Assembly (NCBI RefSeq): GCF_002104995.1 | Contig: NW_024468257.1 | Coordinates: 1 to 64,000, forward strand | Length of the DNA stretch: 64,000 nt | DNA from: Linderina pennispora | Taxonomy: Eukaryota > Kickxellomycota > Kickxellomycetes > Kickxellales > Kickxellaceae | Direction: 5' to 3' | Position numbers and translations under genes: made by a program | Shown here: positions 37,944 to 47,104 of the stretch, in pieces | Layout of the letters: every line of letters begins with the position of its first letter | How positions within the stretch are numbered: the stretch's first letter is position 1 | Notes under the pieces: model-generated | Database searches by the model: none | What the model saw: the letters and a program-made list of their open reading frames with translations, nothing else | Told to the model about the DNA's origin: nothing

Positions 37944-40900
37944 ATGGCGACAGATGCAAGCACCAAGACAGGCGGTCCTGCAAAGAAATCACTGCGGTCC
38001 AAGCGTCTTATGCGGCCTGGACCAAACCCCACCACATCTGCGTCAAATGAGCCAACCACAAGCCAAGACAACGGCAGCAAGAGTGGTGAAAAGAAGGACG
38101 AGGAGGTCAAGCCAGACGCAGTGAAGGACGAGGAGGTCAAGATAGACAGCACCGATACCGCCGAGACCTCCGACGAAAGCAGGTCTCCGCCGGTTGAGGA
38201 GCCAAAGGAGGAGCCAAAGGAGGAGCCAGAGGAGCAGCCAAAGGAGGAGCCAAAAACGGAGCCCGTTGAGGAAGCGATAAAGCCAGAGAGCGAAGAAACG
38301 CCCGGAAATGCAGAGGCCGCAGATCAACCGCCTCATGTGCATGAAGCCGTGACAATAAACGAGCCCGCGCTGCCACCGATTGCCGAGTCGATCTCGCAGG
38401 AAAGCACCGAGGACTTTGTCGAGGCCAACGAGTCGTTAACAGAGACCACATCCAGCCAGGCCAAGACGCAGCCGGACGCAGTCAACGAGCAAGCGCCGCG
38501 GCCTACTGTTCCCTCGCCTACTGCATTCGGCCACACTACTGACCACGCAGATAAGAAGCACGAGCCTGTAAATCACAAGCTGAACCGGCTCTCGATCCCA
38601 GTCATCCCTGTGGCACACCCCGGGTCGCCGTCGGTGTTCGACAGTCCCCTGGAGGCCGTGGGCCACAATGGCGGCGTGCTGGGCCGCAGCGTCAGTGTGC
38701 GCGTGCCCGGCGGCAATACGGTTGGGCGCCGGCGCCCGTCGCTCAGTGGCCGATCCTCCTCCGGCAAGCGCCGGTCAATCATGCTGACGTCGTTCACGCC
38801 GCCGGTCATGGCCAACGCACTGTCTGCCGGCAGCACCGCGCGGTCCTCGGTGGACAGCCAGACTGAGTCCTTGGTTTCCGGAGACTCAAGCAGTGCGGTG
38901 GAGATCACCATTGGCGGGAAGCAGTTCCAGCGGTCGTCGGTATTGGAAAACGGCATGGCTAGGCGCAGCAACCGCGTATCGCCGGAATTGGCGAATGTAG
39001 GCGGTGCGATTCTGCTCCGGCCCAGTGGCGAAATAAATGCAGCGGCAGAGAAGAAGTTGTCGCTGCAGGGCATTGGAAGCAAGATTTCTAGTGTGGTTGG
39101 TGGCAAGACCAGCGCCGAGCAGCCGCCTAGTCCGCCGTCGTGGATGAAAGAGGTACAGCGGCGGAAGCGTGAGAAGGAGGAAGAGGAGCAGCAACAGCAG
39201 GAGCAGCAGCAGCAACAGCAGGAGCAGCAACAGCAGCAGCAGCAGCAGCAGCAAGCGGCAGACAAGGCGCGCGAGCAGGAAATCCTGGAGACTGTGGAGA
39301 AAGCTGAGAAAGAGGCTCAGAAAGAGGCTCAGAAAGAGGCTCAGAAAGAGGCTGAGGCTGTGGAGAACCTGGAGTCGGTGAAGCTGGACGAGGACACGCC
39401 GCTATCAATACTGGCCGAGAAGCCAATTGTGCCGTCCAAGTCAATGCCAGTCGCCGTGGACGCCGAGCAGCCGATTGCACAGAAGCCAGCACGCTCCATG
39501 TACCGCACGCTGTCGGCGTCGCTGGGCATGGGCAAGGATGACGCAAGCGCCTCCACGGCATCGTCAAGCCCGGCTGCCCTGGCAGACCGGCAGCGGTCGA
39601 CATCGCAGACCAGCAGCACGTTCTCGCAGGCAGCTGGCAACAACGGGCTGTTTGCAGCCGTGACGTCGTTCTTTGGGCGGACCAGCAGCGTACAGCCGGT
39701 TATGGCGTCGCCACCGCTGGAGGACGACCAGGCAACGGTGGAGTTTCCGGCGATGCGCGCAAGCCAGTCGGTTAACGGCGAAGCGAAGGACGATGCCATG
39801 GACGAGCTGATGCGGCAGCTGGAGGCCCAGAACCAGCAGATCCTGAGCGACAACAAGGCGCGCGTGTTTGCACGTGAGGCCGGCTGCGAGCCGGCCGAGG
39901 ACAGCATGGAGGACGAGACAGACGTTGATTGGGACTTCTGGGGCAATCTGATCAATGACTACGAGCGCGTGGCCAAGGCCGAGTCGCGCAAGTTGGCGCG
40001 CCTGGTGCATGTGGGGATTCCGCGGGCCATCCGCGGCACCGTGTGGCAGCTGATGACAGGCGCGCGCAACGACGCTTCGCTGGGCGACGCGTTCCGCGCG
40101 CTGGTGGACAAGGACGCGGACCCAAAGATCGAGAAGCTGATCCGCCATGACCTGGCGCGCACGTTCCCCAAGCACGCATATTTTAAGGACGCAGGCGGCG
40201 CAGGGCAGGAGGGTCTGTACAACGTCCTGCATGCGTATGCGCAGTACGACGCCGAGGTCGGGTACTGCCAGGGCCTGTCGTTTATTGTGGGCCCCTTGCT
40301 GCTGAACATGCCCGACGAGGAGGCTTTCTGCGTGCTGGTCAAGCTGATGTTCACATACGGCCTGCGCGGCCACTTCTTGCCCAGCATGGACGATCTGCAG
40401 CTGCGGCTGTTCCAGTTCGACAGTGTGTTTGTCGAGGCGCTGCCGTTGCTGAGCCGCCATTTCGCGCAGCAGGGCGTCGACTCGACCATGTTTGTTTCGC
40501 AGTGGCTGATGACTTTGTTCGCCTACCGCCTGCCAATGGATCTGACCATGCGTCTGTTTGACGTGGTGTTTGCCGAGGGTCTGGACTTTTTGCTGCGCGT
40601 CTCCATCGCCGTGCTGCAGCGCTCGCAGACCCGCCTTCTGAGTCTGCAGTTCGAGCCGATTCTGCAGTACCTGAACGAGGGCCCGCTGTTCGCCTTCTAC
40701 GTGCACGCCTCCAAGGCGCAATTGGTAAGGGACGCCAACAAGATCACTGCCGTCACCCCCAAGGCCCTGCAGAAGCTGCGCAAGCGCTATATTGAGGAGG
40801 CCGAGCGCCGCCTGGAGGAGGAAGAGGAGGGCGCCAGACTGCGCCACGAGAACGAGGATTTGGCCAAAGAAAACAGCCATTTGCAGCAGATGCTGCAGCA

Positions 40901-41240
40901 GGTATCTTTGGAGCACAGCGATTTGGCCGGGCAACTGGCCGGACTGCAGCGCGAGGTGCAGGAGCGCCGGAGCCAGGAGACGAGGCTCGAGGAGATGGTC
41001 CAGAAGCTGGAGACCCGGCTGGCCGATGAGCGCGGGCGTGCCGAGACTGCGCTGCGGGAGGACATGGAGAGGCTGGCAGAGAAGAACCTGCAGCTGACCA
41101 TGAAGAACCAGCAGCTGGAAGACAGCATGCAGGACATGGAGGAGGCATTGGTGCAGATCAAAGTTCTGTATGCTGAGAGCGAGAACCAGCGCGAGCTGCT
41201 GGCAAAGCGCTTCGAGGATCTGCGCCGGGCGCTGAAGTAA
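37944..41240 (+). CDS. TBC-domain Rab GTPase-activating protein, Gyp5/EVI5-like
   Basis: 1098 residues. The N-terminal 400 are acidic and disordered, with repeated KEEP units (near residue 90). A Gln/Glu tract spans about 412-438, followed by four EAQK units. The TBC domain occupies about 690-935: GIPRAIRGTVWQLM, the arginine-finger motif RHDLARTFP (IxxDxxR type), the glutamine-finger motif GYCQGLSF, then QWLMTLFAYRLP and FDVVFAEG. Residues about 940-1098 form a long coiled coil. TBC plus C-terminal coiled coil is the Gyp5/EVI5/USP6NL arrangement. It should accelerate GTP hydrolysis on Ypt/Rab GTPases in ER-Golgi or exocytic traffic. The frame extends upstream only from TTG; the ATG at 37944 is used. 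Confidence 0.9.
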   Translation: MATDASTKTGGPAKKSLRSKRLMRPGPNPTTSASNEPTTSQDNGSKSGEKKDEEVKPDAVKDEEVKIDSTDTAETSDESRSPPVEEPKEEPKEEPEEQPKEEPKTEPVEEAIKPESEETPGNAEAADQPPHVHEAVTINEPALPPIAESISQESTEDFVEANESLTETTSSQAKTQPDAVNEQAPRPTVPSPTAFGHTTDHADKKHEPVNHKLNRLSIPVIPVAHPGSPSVFDSPLEAVGHNGGVLGRSVSVRVPGGNTVGRRRPSLSGRSSSGKRRSIMLTSFTPPVMANALSAGSTARSSVDSQTESLVSGDSSSAVEITIGGKQFQRSSVLENGMARRSNRVSPELANVGGAILLRPSGEINAAAEKKLSLQGIGSKISSVVGGKTSAEQPPSPPSWMKEVQRRKREKEEEEQQQQEQQQQQQEQQQQQQQQQQAADKAREQEILETVEKAEKEAQKEAQKEAQKEAEAVENLESVKLDEDTPLSILAEKPIVPSKSMPVAVDAEQPIAQKPARSMYRTLSASLGMGKDDASASTASSSPAALADRQRSTSQTSSTFSQAAGNNGLFAAVTSFFGRTSSVQPVMASPPLEDDQATVEFPAMRASQSVNGEAKDDAMDELMRQLEAQNQQILSDNKARVFAREAGCEPAEDSMEDETDVDWDFWGNLINDYERVAKAESRKLARLVHVGIPRAIRGTVWQLMTGARNDASLGDAFRALVDKDADPKIEKLIRHDLARTFPKHAYFKDAGGAGQEGLYNVLHAYAQYDAEVGYCQGLSFIVGPLLLNMPDEEAFCVLVKLMFTYGLRGHFLPSMDDLQLRLFQFDSVFVEALPLLSRHFAQQGVDSTMFVSQWLMTLFAYRLPMDLTMRLFDVVFAEGLDFLLRVSIAVLQRSQTRLLSLQFEPILQYLNEGPLFAFYVHASKAQLVRDANKITAVTPKALQKLRKRYIEEAERRLEEEEEGARLRHENEDLAKENSHLQQMLQQVSLEHSDLAGQLAGLQREVQERRSQETRLEEMVQKLETRLADERGRAETALREDMERLAEKNLQLTMKNQQLEDSMQDMEEALVQIKVLYAESENQRELLAKRFEDLRRALK
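39178..39254 (+). repeat. CAG/CAA-rich glutamine tract
   Basis: Trinucleotide-rich run within the TBC gene encoding Gln broken by Glu. It is mixed CAG and CAA, which slows slippage, but it is a likely length-polymorphic site. Confidence 0.8.
39306..39353 (+). repeat. 12-bp tandem repeat (four units)
   Basis: Units of cagaaagaggct (first unit starts gag) repeated in frame, encoding (Q/E)KEA four times inside the TBC protein. Confidence 0.85.
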
Positions 41241-41278
41241 AATAGCCGAGGATTTATTTTCTTTTATACATAAGCTAG

Positions 41279-41371
41279 CTACAGCCGGCCAAGCATGCTC
41301 CTGTAGTGCCGCCGGGCGTTGAGGAAACGCCGGATATGCATGATGATAACGTCGAGGATAAAGATGATCAT
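41279..41371 (-). CDS. Candidate 30-residue membrane microprotein
   Basis: The frame encodes a hydrophobic N-terminal helix (MIIFILDVIIMHI) followed by a very basic tail (RRFLNARRHYRSMLGRL). This is the shape of OST4-like or other tail-orientated membrane microproteins, though I cannot match one. A TATA box on the same strand lies 76 bases upstream (41446-41452), and the start is the first Met after it. The frame is open further upstream without a better start. The 3' end faces the TBC gene 38 bases away. Confidence 0.4.
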   Translation of the reverse strand: MIIFILDVIIMHIRRFLNARRHYRSMLGRL

Positions 41372-41445
41372 GCGTGCTGCTTTGTTTCTTTGCTGAAATA
41401 ATAAGAGCTGAAAGGGCGGGGCTCTGAGAAGGGGCTCAGAAAGGC

Positions 41446-41452
41446 TTTTATA
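41446..41452 (-). promoter_or_regulatory. TATA box of the 30-residue microprotein
   Basis: TATAAAA on the minus strand, 76 bases before the microprotein ATG and 82 bases after the stop of the upstream minus-strand gene, so not needed by any other gene. Confidence 0.45.
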
Positions 41453-41533
41453 CAGCTTCACCTGTATTTGTCACACAGCGGCACATGCCCAAAGTGTTTT
41501 TACACTACAAGTACACTTTTAGAAGTAAAGGCC

Positions 41534-42370
41534 CTACACCGGGATCGTCGACATGCTACTGTACCGCAGATGCCTGACCGGGTACTCCTCGACCACCGGG
41601 ATAGCCGAGACCACCAAAAACACCTCCATCTCCCTGTCCATCTCGCCATGCACCACCAGCGTGCCCAGCTCGCTGTCCTTTTTCGAATACCTGACCACCT
41701 CCGCCAGCAGCCTACCAGTCGCCTTGTCCACGCACGTAAACGCCGTCCACGGCTGCTCCCTCGACACCACCGCCGGGTTCTTTGCCTCGCTATTCCTCGC
41801 CCACTTGAGCTGCAGGTCGCCCGGGTACGTGAAGCTGTACATGAACGGCAGCGGGTAAAGCGAGGTCAGTGTGATTTTCTGCGTATTCTCGCTTTCCTCG
41901 TAGGCCGGCGGCGGTGGGGGCGGCGAACTCTCGGTAGAGATGTATTCCAGGGGCTTGCTGTCCAATTGCGATGTCGTGCCGATATCGTCGTCATAATACG
42001 CCGGCCCGTCCACCGGCTCTGCCAGCTCCTCGTACATGGGCGCCAGGGACTCGGGCGGTGGCGGCGGCGGCGGCATCTCGATAGTGCGCGAGAACACGAG
42101 CTCGAACCCCTGCATGTTGCGGTGGCATGTCCACAGTAATTTGCCCGTAGCGTCGAGGAATTGCTGCACTGCCGGCGTCAGGCCCTTGACCTTTTTCGTG
42201 CAAATTACCTGCTGTGTGTCGGTGTCGACTGCCTGCACGCTGCGCGACAGCACCTGCGGGTACTTTAAATGGTAGTGTTTGCGCGCTGCCAGCGTCTCCT
42301 CGTACGTGGGCAGTATGTCGGCTGGCGGTGATTGCGACGGGGTGCTTCCAGAGGCACTCATTTCGTGCAT
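41534..42370 (-). CDS. Hypothetical proline-rich protein with two (L/P)PxY motifs
   Basis: 278 residues, no membrane segment. ILPTYEE near residue 20 and PPPAYEE near 152 are WW-domain-binding (L/P)PxY motifs. Two polyproline runs precede (about 98-105 and 147-153). The rest has a beta-rich character (QAVDTDTQQVICTKKVKGL, MYSFTYPGDLQLKWARN, FTCVDKATGRLLAEVVRYS, MEVFLVVSAIPVVEEYPVRH), reminiscent of tubby-C/LURP-like folds, in which a membrane-binding beta barrel ends in a hydrophobic helix; this is tentative. The ATG at 42370 is followed by a second at codon 4. It could be a Rsp5/Nedd4 adaptor or substrate. Confidence 0.6.
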   Translation of the reverse strand: MHEMSASGSTPSQSPPADILPTYEETLAARKHYHLKYPQVLSRSVQAVDTDTQQVICTKKVKGLTPAVQQFLDATGKLLWTCHRNMQGFELVFSRTIEMPPPPPPPESLAPMYEELAEPVDGPAYYDDDIGTTSQLDSKPLEYISTESSPPPPPPAYEESENTQKITLTSLYPLPFMYSFTYPGDLQLKWARNSEAKNPAVVSREQPWTAFTCVDKATGRLLAEVVRYSKKDSELGTLVVHGEMDREMEVFLVVSAIPVVEEYPVRHLRYSSMSTIPV

Positions 42371-42517
42371 TAAGAGTTAAAAAATTAGTGTAAGAAAGCA
42401 AATAAGAAAGGCGAGGTGGTTTCCGCATGTGCTGGTCAGCAGGAATGTGAGATATTCGCTCCACAGATTACCAGGTCCATGGCCCGGATATTTAAATGTG
42501 CTGCTTGCTTGCGTTAG

Positions 42518-42892
42518 CTACGGATTCAACTTACACGGCCAGCAATTTTTTATTAGAACAAGCCCTATTAACCGGTAACCCAGCTCGGCAATGTTTCTCC
42601 AGAGCCTGTTCATAATCCTATCCATCACCTGCAGCGCAACACAAATATTGGCAACCAGGTCCTTGCTTGGCGGCCGCGATGGCAGAATAACAAATGTGCC
42701 CAGCCCGATCTCCAGATGCAGCGTCGAAAACGCCTGCACACCATCGCCAAAATCCGCACCATACAAGCTGGCATAGACAAGGTTGCTCACAACCGTCGCT
42801 AGCTTGAAGGCTATTTCCAGGGTTATAATGGGAGCAACATATGTGTCCTCTAACTCATTTGCATCAATCACCTGGCCAACATATGGTAGCAC
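42518..42892 (-). pseudogene. Open frame of unknown origin, possibly a gene fragment
   Basis: 124 codons with a protein-like composition (IITLEIAFKLATVVSNLVYAS, LVANICVALQVMDRIMNRLW). The frame continues upstream without a Met to a stop near 42955, where a CACAG could be a splice acceptor. No domain is recognised. It is probably a fragment or decayed gene. Confidence 0.3.
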
Positions 42893-42981
42893 CAGCCCTA
42901 ATGTCCGCGGCTGTACCTGCTGCCCAACCGAAGCCAGCGACTTGGACGTAATCTGTGAGTCTCAATAGTGGGCTGTCTGGT

Positions 42982-43278
42982 ATGCTAGCTCACAAGATAG
43001 TCATGCTGCTAAGTGGAAAGCATTCTGTGAATGCACCAGGAAACGCCACTCCAAACATTGTCCGGATCAAGATTATCGCAGGGCATGTTCATCTAGACAC
43101 ACTACAAGCAAAGCACATTAAGAGTATCCTCGAGCTGGAAAAAGGTCAGAGCTGTAGTCGGGATTTCGCCTATATGATTTTTGGTCGCAATACAAAGCCC
43201 TTAGAGTTTGTGACAGACAGGAAGGCGCATATCGAACACCTGTCTGACTACTGGTCCATGGGGCTGTTGACTCGATAA
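42982..43278 (+). CDS. Hypothetical small protein or gene fragment
   Basis: 98 codons from the ATG at 42982, with protein-like segments (NIVRIKIIAGHVHLD, HIKSILELEKGQS, RKAHIEHLSDYWSM). No family is recognised and no promoter element is obvious. It lies divergent to the minus-strand fragment next to it. It may be real, or a remnant. Confidence 0.25.
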   Translation: MLAHKIVMLLSGKHSVNAPGNATPNIVRIKIIAGHVHLDTLQAKHIKSILELEKGQSCSRDFAYMIFGRNTKPLEFVTDRKAHIEHLSDYWSMGLLTR

Positions 43279-44597
43279 TCAGCCTCGACGCCAGACCTCA
43301 TTTGCCATCTCCTGTCCATACGGCGCTGCTGCTTCACAATGCTGCTGTTCTGGCTCTACTCAGCCTTTTGCCAATTCGACATACCCCCAGTCCATCAACA
43401 AACAGCCAGGGACAATATCAGAAGTTGCACAATGATCGTAGGATTCGCTCAGAGCCATTCATGAGTCATGAGTGGCTTCTTACCTGGGTCGGACCATGAC
43501 CTGATTCCAATAGCGTGCTGACAATATCATGGCCGAGCAAATATCCTGTGTAAAACATGCAATGGCCCAAGCCGCCTCCTCTACGTCATTACGTGGTTAA
43601 CTTATATGTCTTGCTGTTGAAGGAAACTCTGTTGTCCTCAAGCACTCGCTGGTGAAACTCTCCGTTGGGGTCACAGATATTTTTTCCCTAGCCACTATGA
43701 CATTCGTGATCCTTTCGAGAGATTGCACTAATTCCTGAACACTTGGCTGATGCAGTTGTAGAAGACCGTCGGCAACGCGGTCTCAAGGTAGGTTTCCAAC
43801 ACTACTCCCATCATCCATTTTAACTCCAATCCACTCTGCTTGTCATTAGCTAGCACATTTCTCAATCCCCTCCCGAACATCCACTTCACTGCCTATTTCC
43901 TGTATGCTGCCTTTTGGTCCTCTGTCGTGACAGATTTTGGTAATTGACTAGGGAGGGTGTGGCAAAACGGGCTGGTTGAAAGAGGTAAACCATAGCCGGG
44001 CTCTAGTAAAGCACTAAAAGTTGAATAGATATGTTTGCTAATGGTCTGGTTTATATGGTACTGGAATGCTACTGATGTGCTAGCTGCAGGAATGCAATAC
44101 TCAGACTGTTTTAGGAACCACATGTTGCATGATGTCCTTGCTCCACACCTACCTACCCTTTTATTTATCAGCGACTGCTGTCTGTGCCATTTCACAGATA
44201 GTTCCCCGTTTCCAGGTATAGTGTATACCCATTGTTTGATGCCACAATACAGGACACATTCGGGATGTGCGCAATATGCTGCGAAGCCACCCAAATTCGA
44301 GCAACACAGCTATAATGGACTGAACAGCATAAACAAGAGAAATCAAAGCCATTGTTACTCACAGAATCTCGCTCGCCAATTTCCGCTCACCAAGGCTGGG
44401 ACCAAGGACAGACAGTTTTACATGTAGCTTCCTGCACAGCTGATGCCTGCTGGTTTGTTGTCAACAACGCCACCTGCACTGTGCAAACGAGGCATTTATT
44501 TTTATTCGACACTCCGCTGTTGACCTATTGTGTATGAGCAGGCGGCAAGCAAAATGCTAGCTACTGGCAGTCTGGTTTAGTTGCAATGCCTGCTCAA
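43279..44597. other. Gene-poor spacer
   Basis: AT-rich. Only short frames without recognisable features, on both strands, plus a 130-codon plus frame at 44035-44427 and a 133-codon minus frame at 43893-44294 with no conserved motif. The 3' end is the promoter of the multicopper oxidase. Confidence 0.4.
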
Positions 44598-44603
44598 TAT
44601 AAA
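44598..44603 (+). promoter_or_regulatory. TATA box of the second multicopper oxidase
   Basis: TATAAA 72 bases before the ATG at 44670. It lies downstream of the earlier in-frame ATG at 44586, which rules against that start. Confidence 0.6.
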
Positions 44604-44669
44604 TGCGGACTAAGTATGAGGCAAAAATACCTCAAAAATACCTCTTTCCTCCCTTTATTTCTTTCCGCC

Positions 44670-46316
44670 ATGCTATTACACACTTTACTTTTGCTGGCCC
44701 TCTCTGCTGCTGCGCTGGCAAGGCGGGTTGTAGTTGACTGGGATGTCACGTATGTGTACATGATGCGTGATGGAGTCAATTACAAGCAGTCGATTGGCGT
44801 CAACGGTCAGTCTCCAATCCCACCTGTGTATGCAACTCGCGGCGACACCCTCATCCTCAACGTGCACAATTCGCTGAACGTAACTACGACGATCCATGCC
44901 CACGGCCTGTTCATGCGCGGCATGGCTTACATGGACGGGCCGGGAATGACCACCCAGTGCGGAATCCCGCCCGGTGAGTCATTCACGTACGAGTACCATC
45001 TCGAGCAGGAAGGCACCTTCTGGCTCCACGGCCACGACCACGACCAAAACGCTGACGGGCTGCGCACTGCACTCGTCATTTATGACAAGGAGCCGCCGTA
45101 CAAGTACGATGCAGAGCATTTGTTCACCTTCGAGGACTGGTACAAGGAGCAGTTTGCCGAACGTGCAGCACTGACCACTGACCCAACCCAGCCATTCCCA
45201 CCGCCGTCTGGCTACGGGTTTGGCCTTATTAACGGCTACAACGGCAACACCACGAAGCCGATCAGGTTTGAGCCAAAGAAGACTTACCGGATCCGCCTTA
45301 TCAACATGTCCAGCACCGTGTGGTTCAAGTTCCGGATCCCCGGCCTCAAGCTGCGCATTATTGAGGTTGATGGGATCCTGAGTGACGAACATCCAGTTGA
45401 TGGTGTGCAGCTGGCACCTGCCATGCGCTACTCGGTTCTGGTCACTGCACATGACTCGGACGAGTACAACTACTACTTCAAGATCAAGATGTATGCAGAC
45501 TTCCTTGAGCCATCGCCGGGTGAGACCCCACGCTTTTACTCTGGCCTGATCGAATATAAGCAGGAGTCGCCCGTCAAGGAGTTCCCCGACGTCAATGATA
45601 GCACACTGACGTGGGTTGAAGATATAAAGCTGACAGCACTTGACAAACGGCCACCACTGCCAGTCGACCGCTCGCTGCGTCTGACGGTCGGCAACAACCT
45701 CATGTCCACAGGTCAGCACATGGACCACATCAACAATATCACATACTACGCGCCGCTGGTCCCCTCCCTGTTTACTGCAATGACCACTGGCGACTTGGCA
45801 ATGAACCCCGAGGTCTACAATAACCGGACACATCCGGTCGTGCTAAAGCACAACGAGGTCATTGAACTTGAGGTGCACAACCCGAATCGTATTCCTCACC
45901 CTATGCATCTGCACGGCCATGCGTTCCAGGTCACCGAGTATGGCCCGTCGCTGGCGACGTTCCAGCCAGGCAGTACATTTTCTCCGCTTGTGCAGTCGCT
46001 TGTTGCTCCGATCCAGCGTGATGTCATGGAGATCCCACCAAACTCGTATATCAAGGTCAGGTTCCGCGCCGACAATCCGGGTGTCTGGCTGTACCACTGC
46101 CATGTCAATATTCACGGCAGCCCCGAGAGTCTGCGAATGCTCATGACATTTGTTGAAGCACCAGATGTTCTGCAGAAGACGCAGACGCTTCCCAAGAGAC
46201 TTATTAGGCACTGTGAGATGAGCGGAATTAAGGCATCTGGAAATGCTGCTGGCAATGCTGGGCTTGATATGACAGGGCTGCCTCCTATTCCATATATGGT
46301 GGCCAGAAATCCTTAA
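44670..46316 (+). CDS. Secreted multicopper oxidase with altered type 1 copper motif
   Basis: 548 residues with a signal peptide (MLLHTLLLLALSAAALA, about 1-17) and three cupredoxin domains. Copper segments: HAHG (76-79), WLHGHDH (118-124), HPMHLHGH, and a C-terminal HCHVNIHGSPESLRM. In the usual HCHIxxHxxxGL motif the axial residue is ten after the Cys; here that position is Ser, and Leu comes one later, as if one residue were inserted. The gene at 20754 keeps the normal spacing. The other ligands are present, so it should be an active oxidase with a changed type 1 site. It has no C-terminal membrane segment. The two paralogues differ strongly in sequence and are 22 kb apart. Confidence 0.87.
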   Translation: MLLHTLLLLALSAAALARRVVVDWDVTYVYMMRDGVNYKQSIGVNGQSPIPPVYATRGDTLILNVHNSLNVTTTIHAHGLFMRGMAYMDGPGMTTQCGIPPGESFTYEYHLEQEGTFWLHGHDHDQNADGLRTALVIYDKEPPYKYDAEHLFTFEDWYKEQFAERAALTTDPTQPFPPPSGYGFGLINGYNGNTTKPIRFEPKKTYRIRLINMSSTVWFKFRIPGLKLRIIEVDGILSDEHPVDGVQLAPAMRYSVLVTAHDSDEYNYYFKIKMYADFLEPSPGETPRFYSGLIEYKQESPVKEFPDVNDSTLTWVEDIKLTALDKRPPLPVDRSLRLTVGNNLMSTGQHMDHINNITYYAPLVPSLFTAMTTGDLAMNPEVYNNRTHPVVLKHNEVIELEVHNPNRIPHPMHLHGHAFQVTEYGPSLATFQPGSTFSPLVQSLVAPIQRDVMEIPPNSYIKVRFRADNPGVWLYHCHVNIHGSPESLRMLMTFVEAPDVLQKTQTLPKRLIRHCEMSGIKASGNAAGNAGLDMTGLPPIPYMVARNP

Positions 46317-46648
46317 GTATTCGTAGTCACAATATCATAAATAGATCCTTGGCATGGATTGATTTTTTAGCCACGGGAACAGCACACCCATGAGATGCTA
46401 ATGCTTATTTAGGTGTGGCTACATGATCAATCGCTACCTTACCTGGATAGACAATACATACTAGTCTATGGATTACTTCTGGCTAAGCACTTTGTGGCAG
46501 TAGTTGCATCTGATACATCTTGTAGATATGTAACTGTGAAGGCTCTTGTGGATATATAAGCAGCGACCAAAGACCAATTTCCCAACACAGATCAAGCATC
46601 GGCACTCAGCAGCTACAATAACAAGCAACTTTGATTCCCATCTTCAAC
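46317..46648. other. Spacer and promoter of the Gly/Tyr-rich protein gene
   Basis: AT-rich; no gene recognised. Confidence 0.4.
46553..46559 (+). promoter_or_regulatory. TATA box
   Basis: TATATAA 90 bases before the ATG of the Gly/Tyr-rich secreted protein. Confidence 0.55.
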
Positions 46649-47104
46649 ATGTTCAACACCTGCACCTCTCTTCTTGCACTCGTCGCTCTGGCAACATTTT
46701 CTCCGTTTGCCCAAGCGATCCCTGCCCCTGAGCCTATCAGTGTTCCGTCAGTCCAGGATCCTGCTGTGCTCCCGGCCAGCACTGGTCCTTCTCACCAGCC
46801 CGAACTTACTCGTCGCCAGTACGGATGCGGTTTTTGTGGAGGGTACGGCTGTGGTATCTGCGGCGGCTACGGTGGATATGGTGGATATGGTGGCTATGGC
46901 GGATATGGTGGCTATGGCGGATATGGTAGATATGGCGGATATGGCGGTTGGGGATTCCCGTTTGTGAGCTCATTCAACAGCGACTTCGATCGTGCCACCA
47001 ACCGTGCCAACTTTAACGAGAACACGATGTATTCTAACAACATCAACGCCAACCAGGCCAACGACGCTGTCCATTCCAACACTAACAACCTTGTCTCCGG
47101 CTAA
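46649..47104 (+). CDS. Secreted Gly/Tyr-rich repeat protein
   Basis: 151 residues. The signal peptide is about 1-23 (ends PFAQA). A Pro/Ser-rich propeptide-like part runs to LTRR (53-56), a dibasic site that a Kex2-type protease could cut. Then come YGCGFCGGYGCGICGG with two Cys pairs and a run of GGY triplets to about 102. The tail (about 110-151) is Asn-rich. Gly/Tyr repeats of this type occur in cell-wall, adhesive and eggshell-like proteins and in some antimicrobial peptides; the actual role here is unknown. The upstream frame starts with TTG; the ATG at 46649 opens the signal peptide and has a TATA box 90 bases before it. Confidence 0.7.
   Translation: MFNTCTSLLALVALATFSPFAQAIPAPEPISVPSVQDPAVLPASTGPSHQPELTRRQYGCGFCGGYGCGICGGYGGYGGYGGYGGYGGYGGYGRYGGYGGWGFPFVSSFNSDFDRATNRANFNENTMYSNNINANQANDAVHSNTNNLVSG
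46868..46945 (+). repeat. Tandem nine/eighteen-base GGY repeat
   Basis: Alternating ggatatggt/ggctatggc units in frame in the Gly/Tyr-rich protein gene. Nine-base periodicity, coding for Gly-Tyr-Gly triplets. Confidence 0.85.

Noticed and set aside
39564-40934. Long minus-strand open frame (456 codons) opposite the TBC gene
   Set aside because: Shadow of a GC-biased coding strand. The sense frame encodes a clear TBC domain; the antisense product has no conserved domain.
20754-46316. An iron-uptake cluster formed by the two multicopper oxidases
   Set aside because: They are 22 kb apart with unrelated conserved genes between them, and no Ftr1-type permease or siderophore gene is present.
46868-46945. 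CRISPR-like direct repeats
   Set aside because: In-frame coding repeats (Gly-Tyr-Gly) in a eukaryotic secreted protein; there are no spacers.
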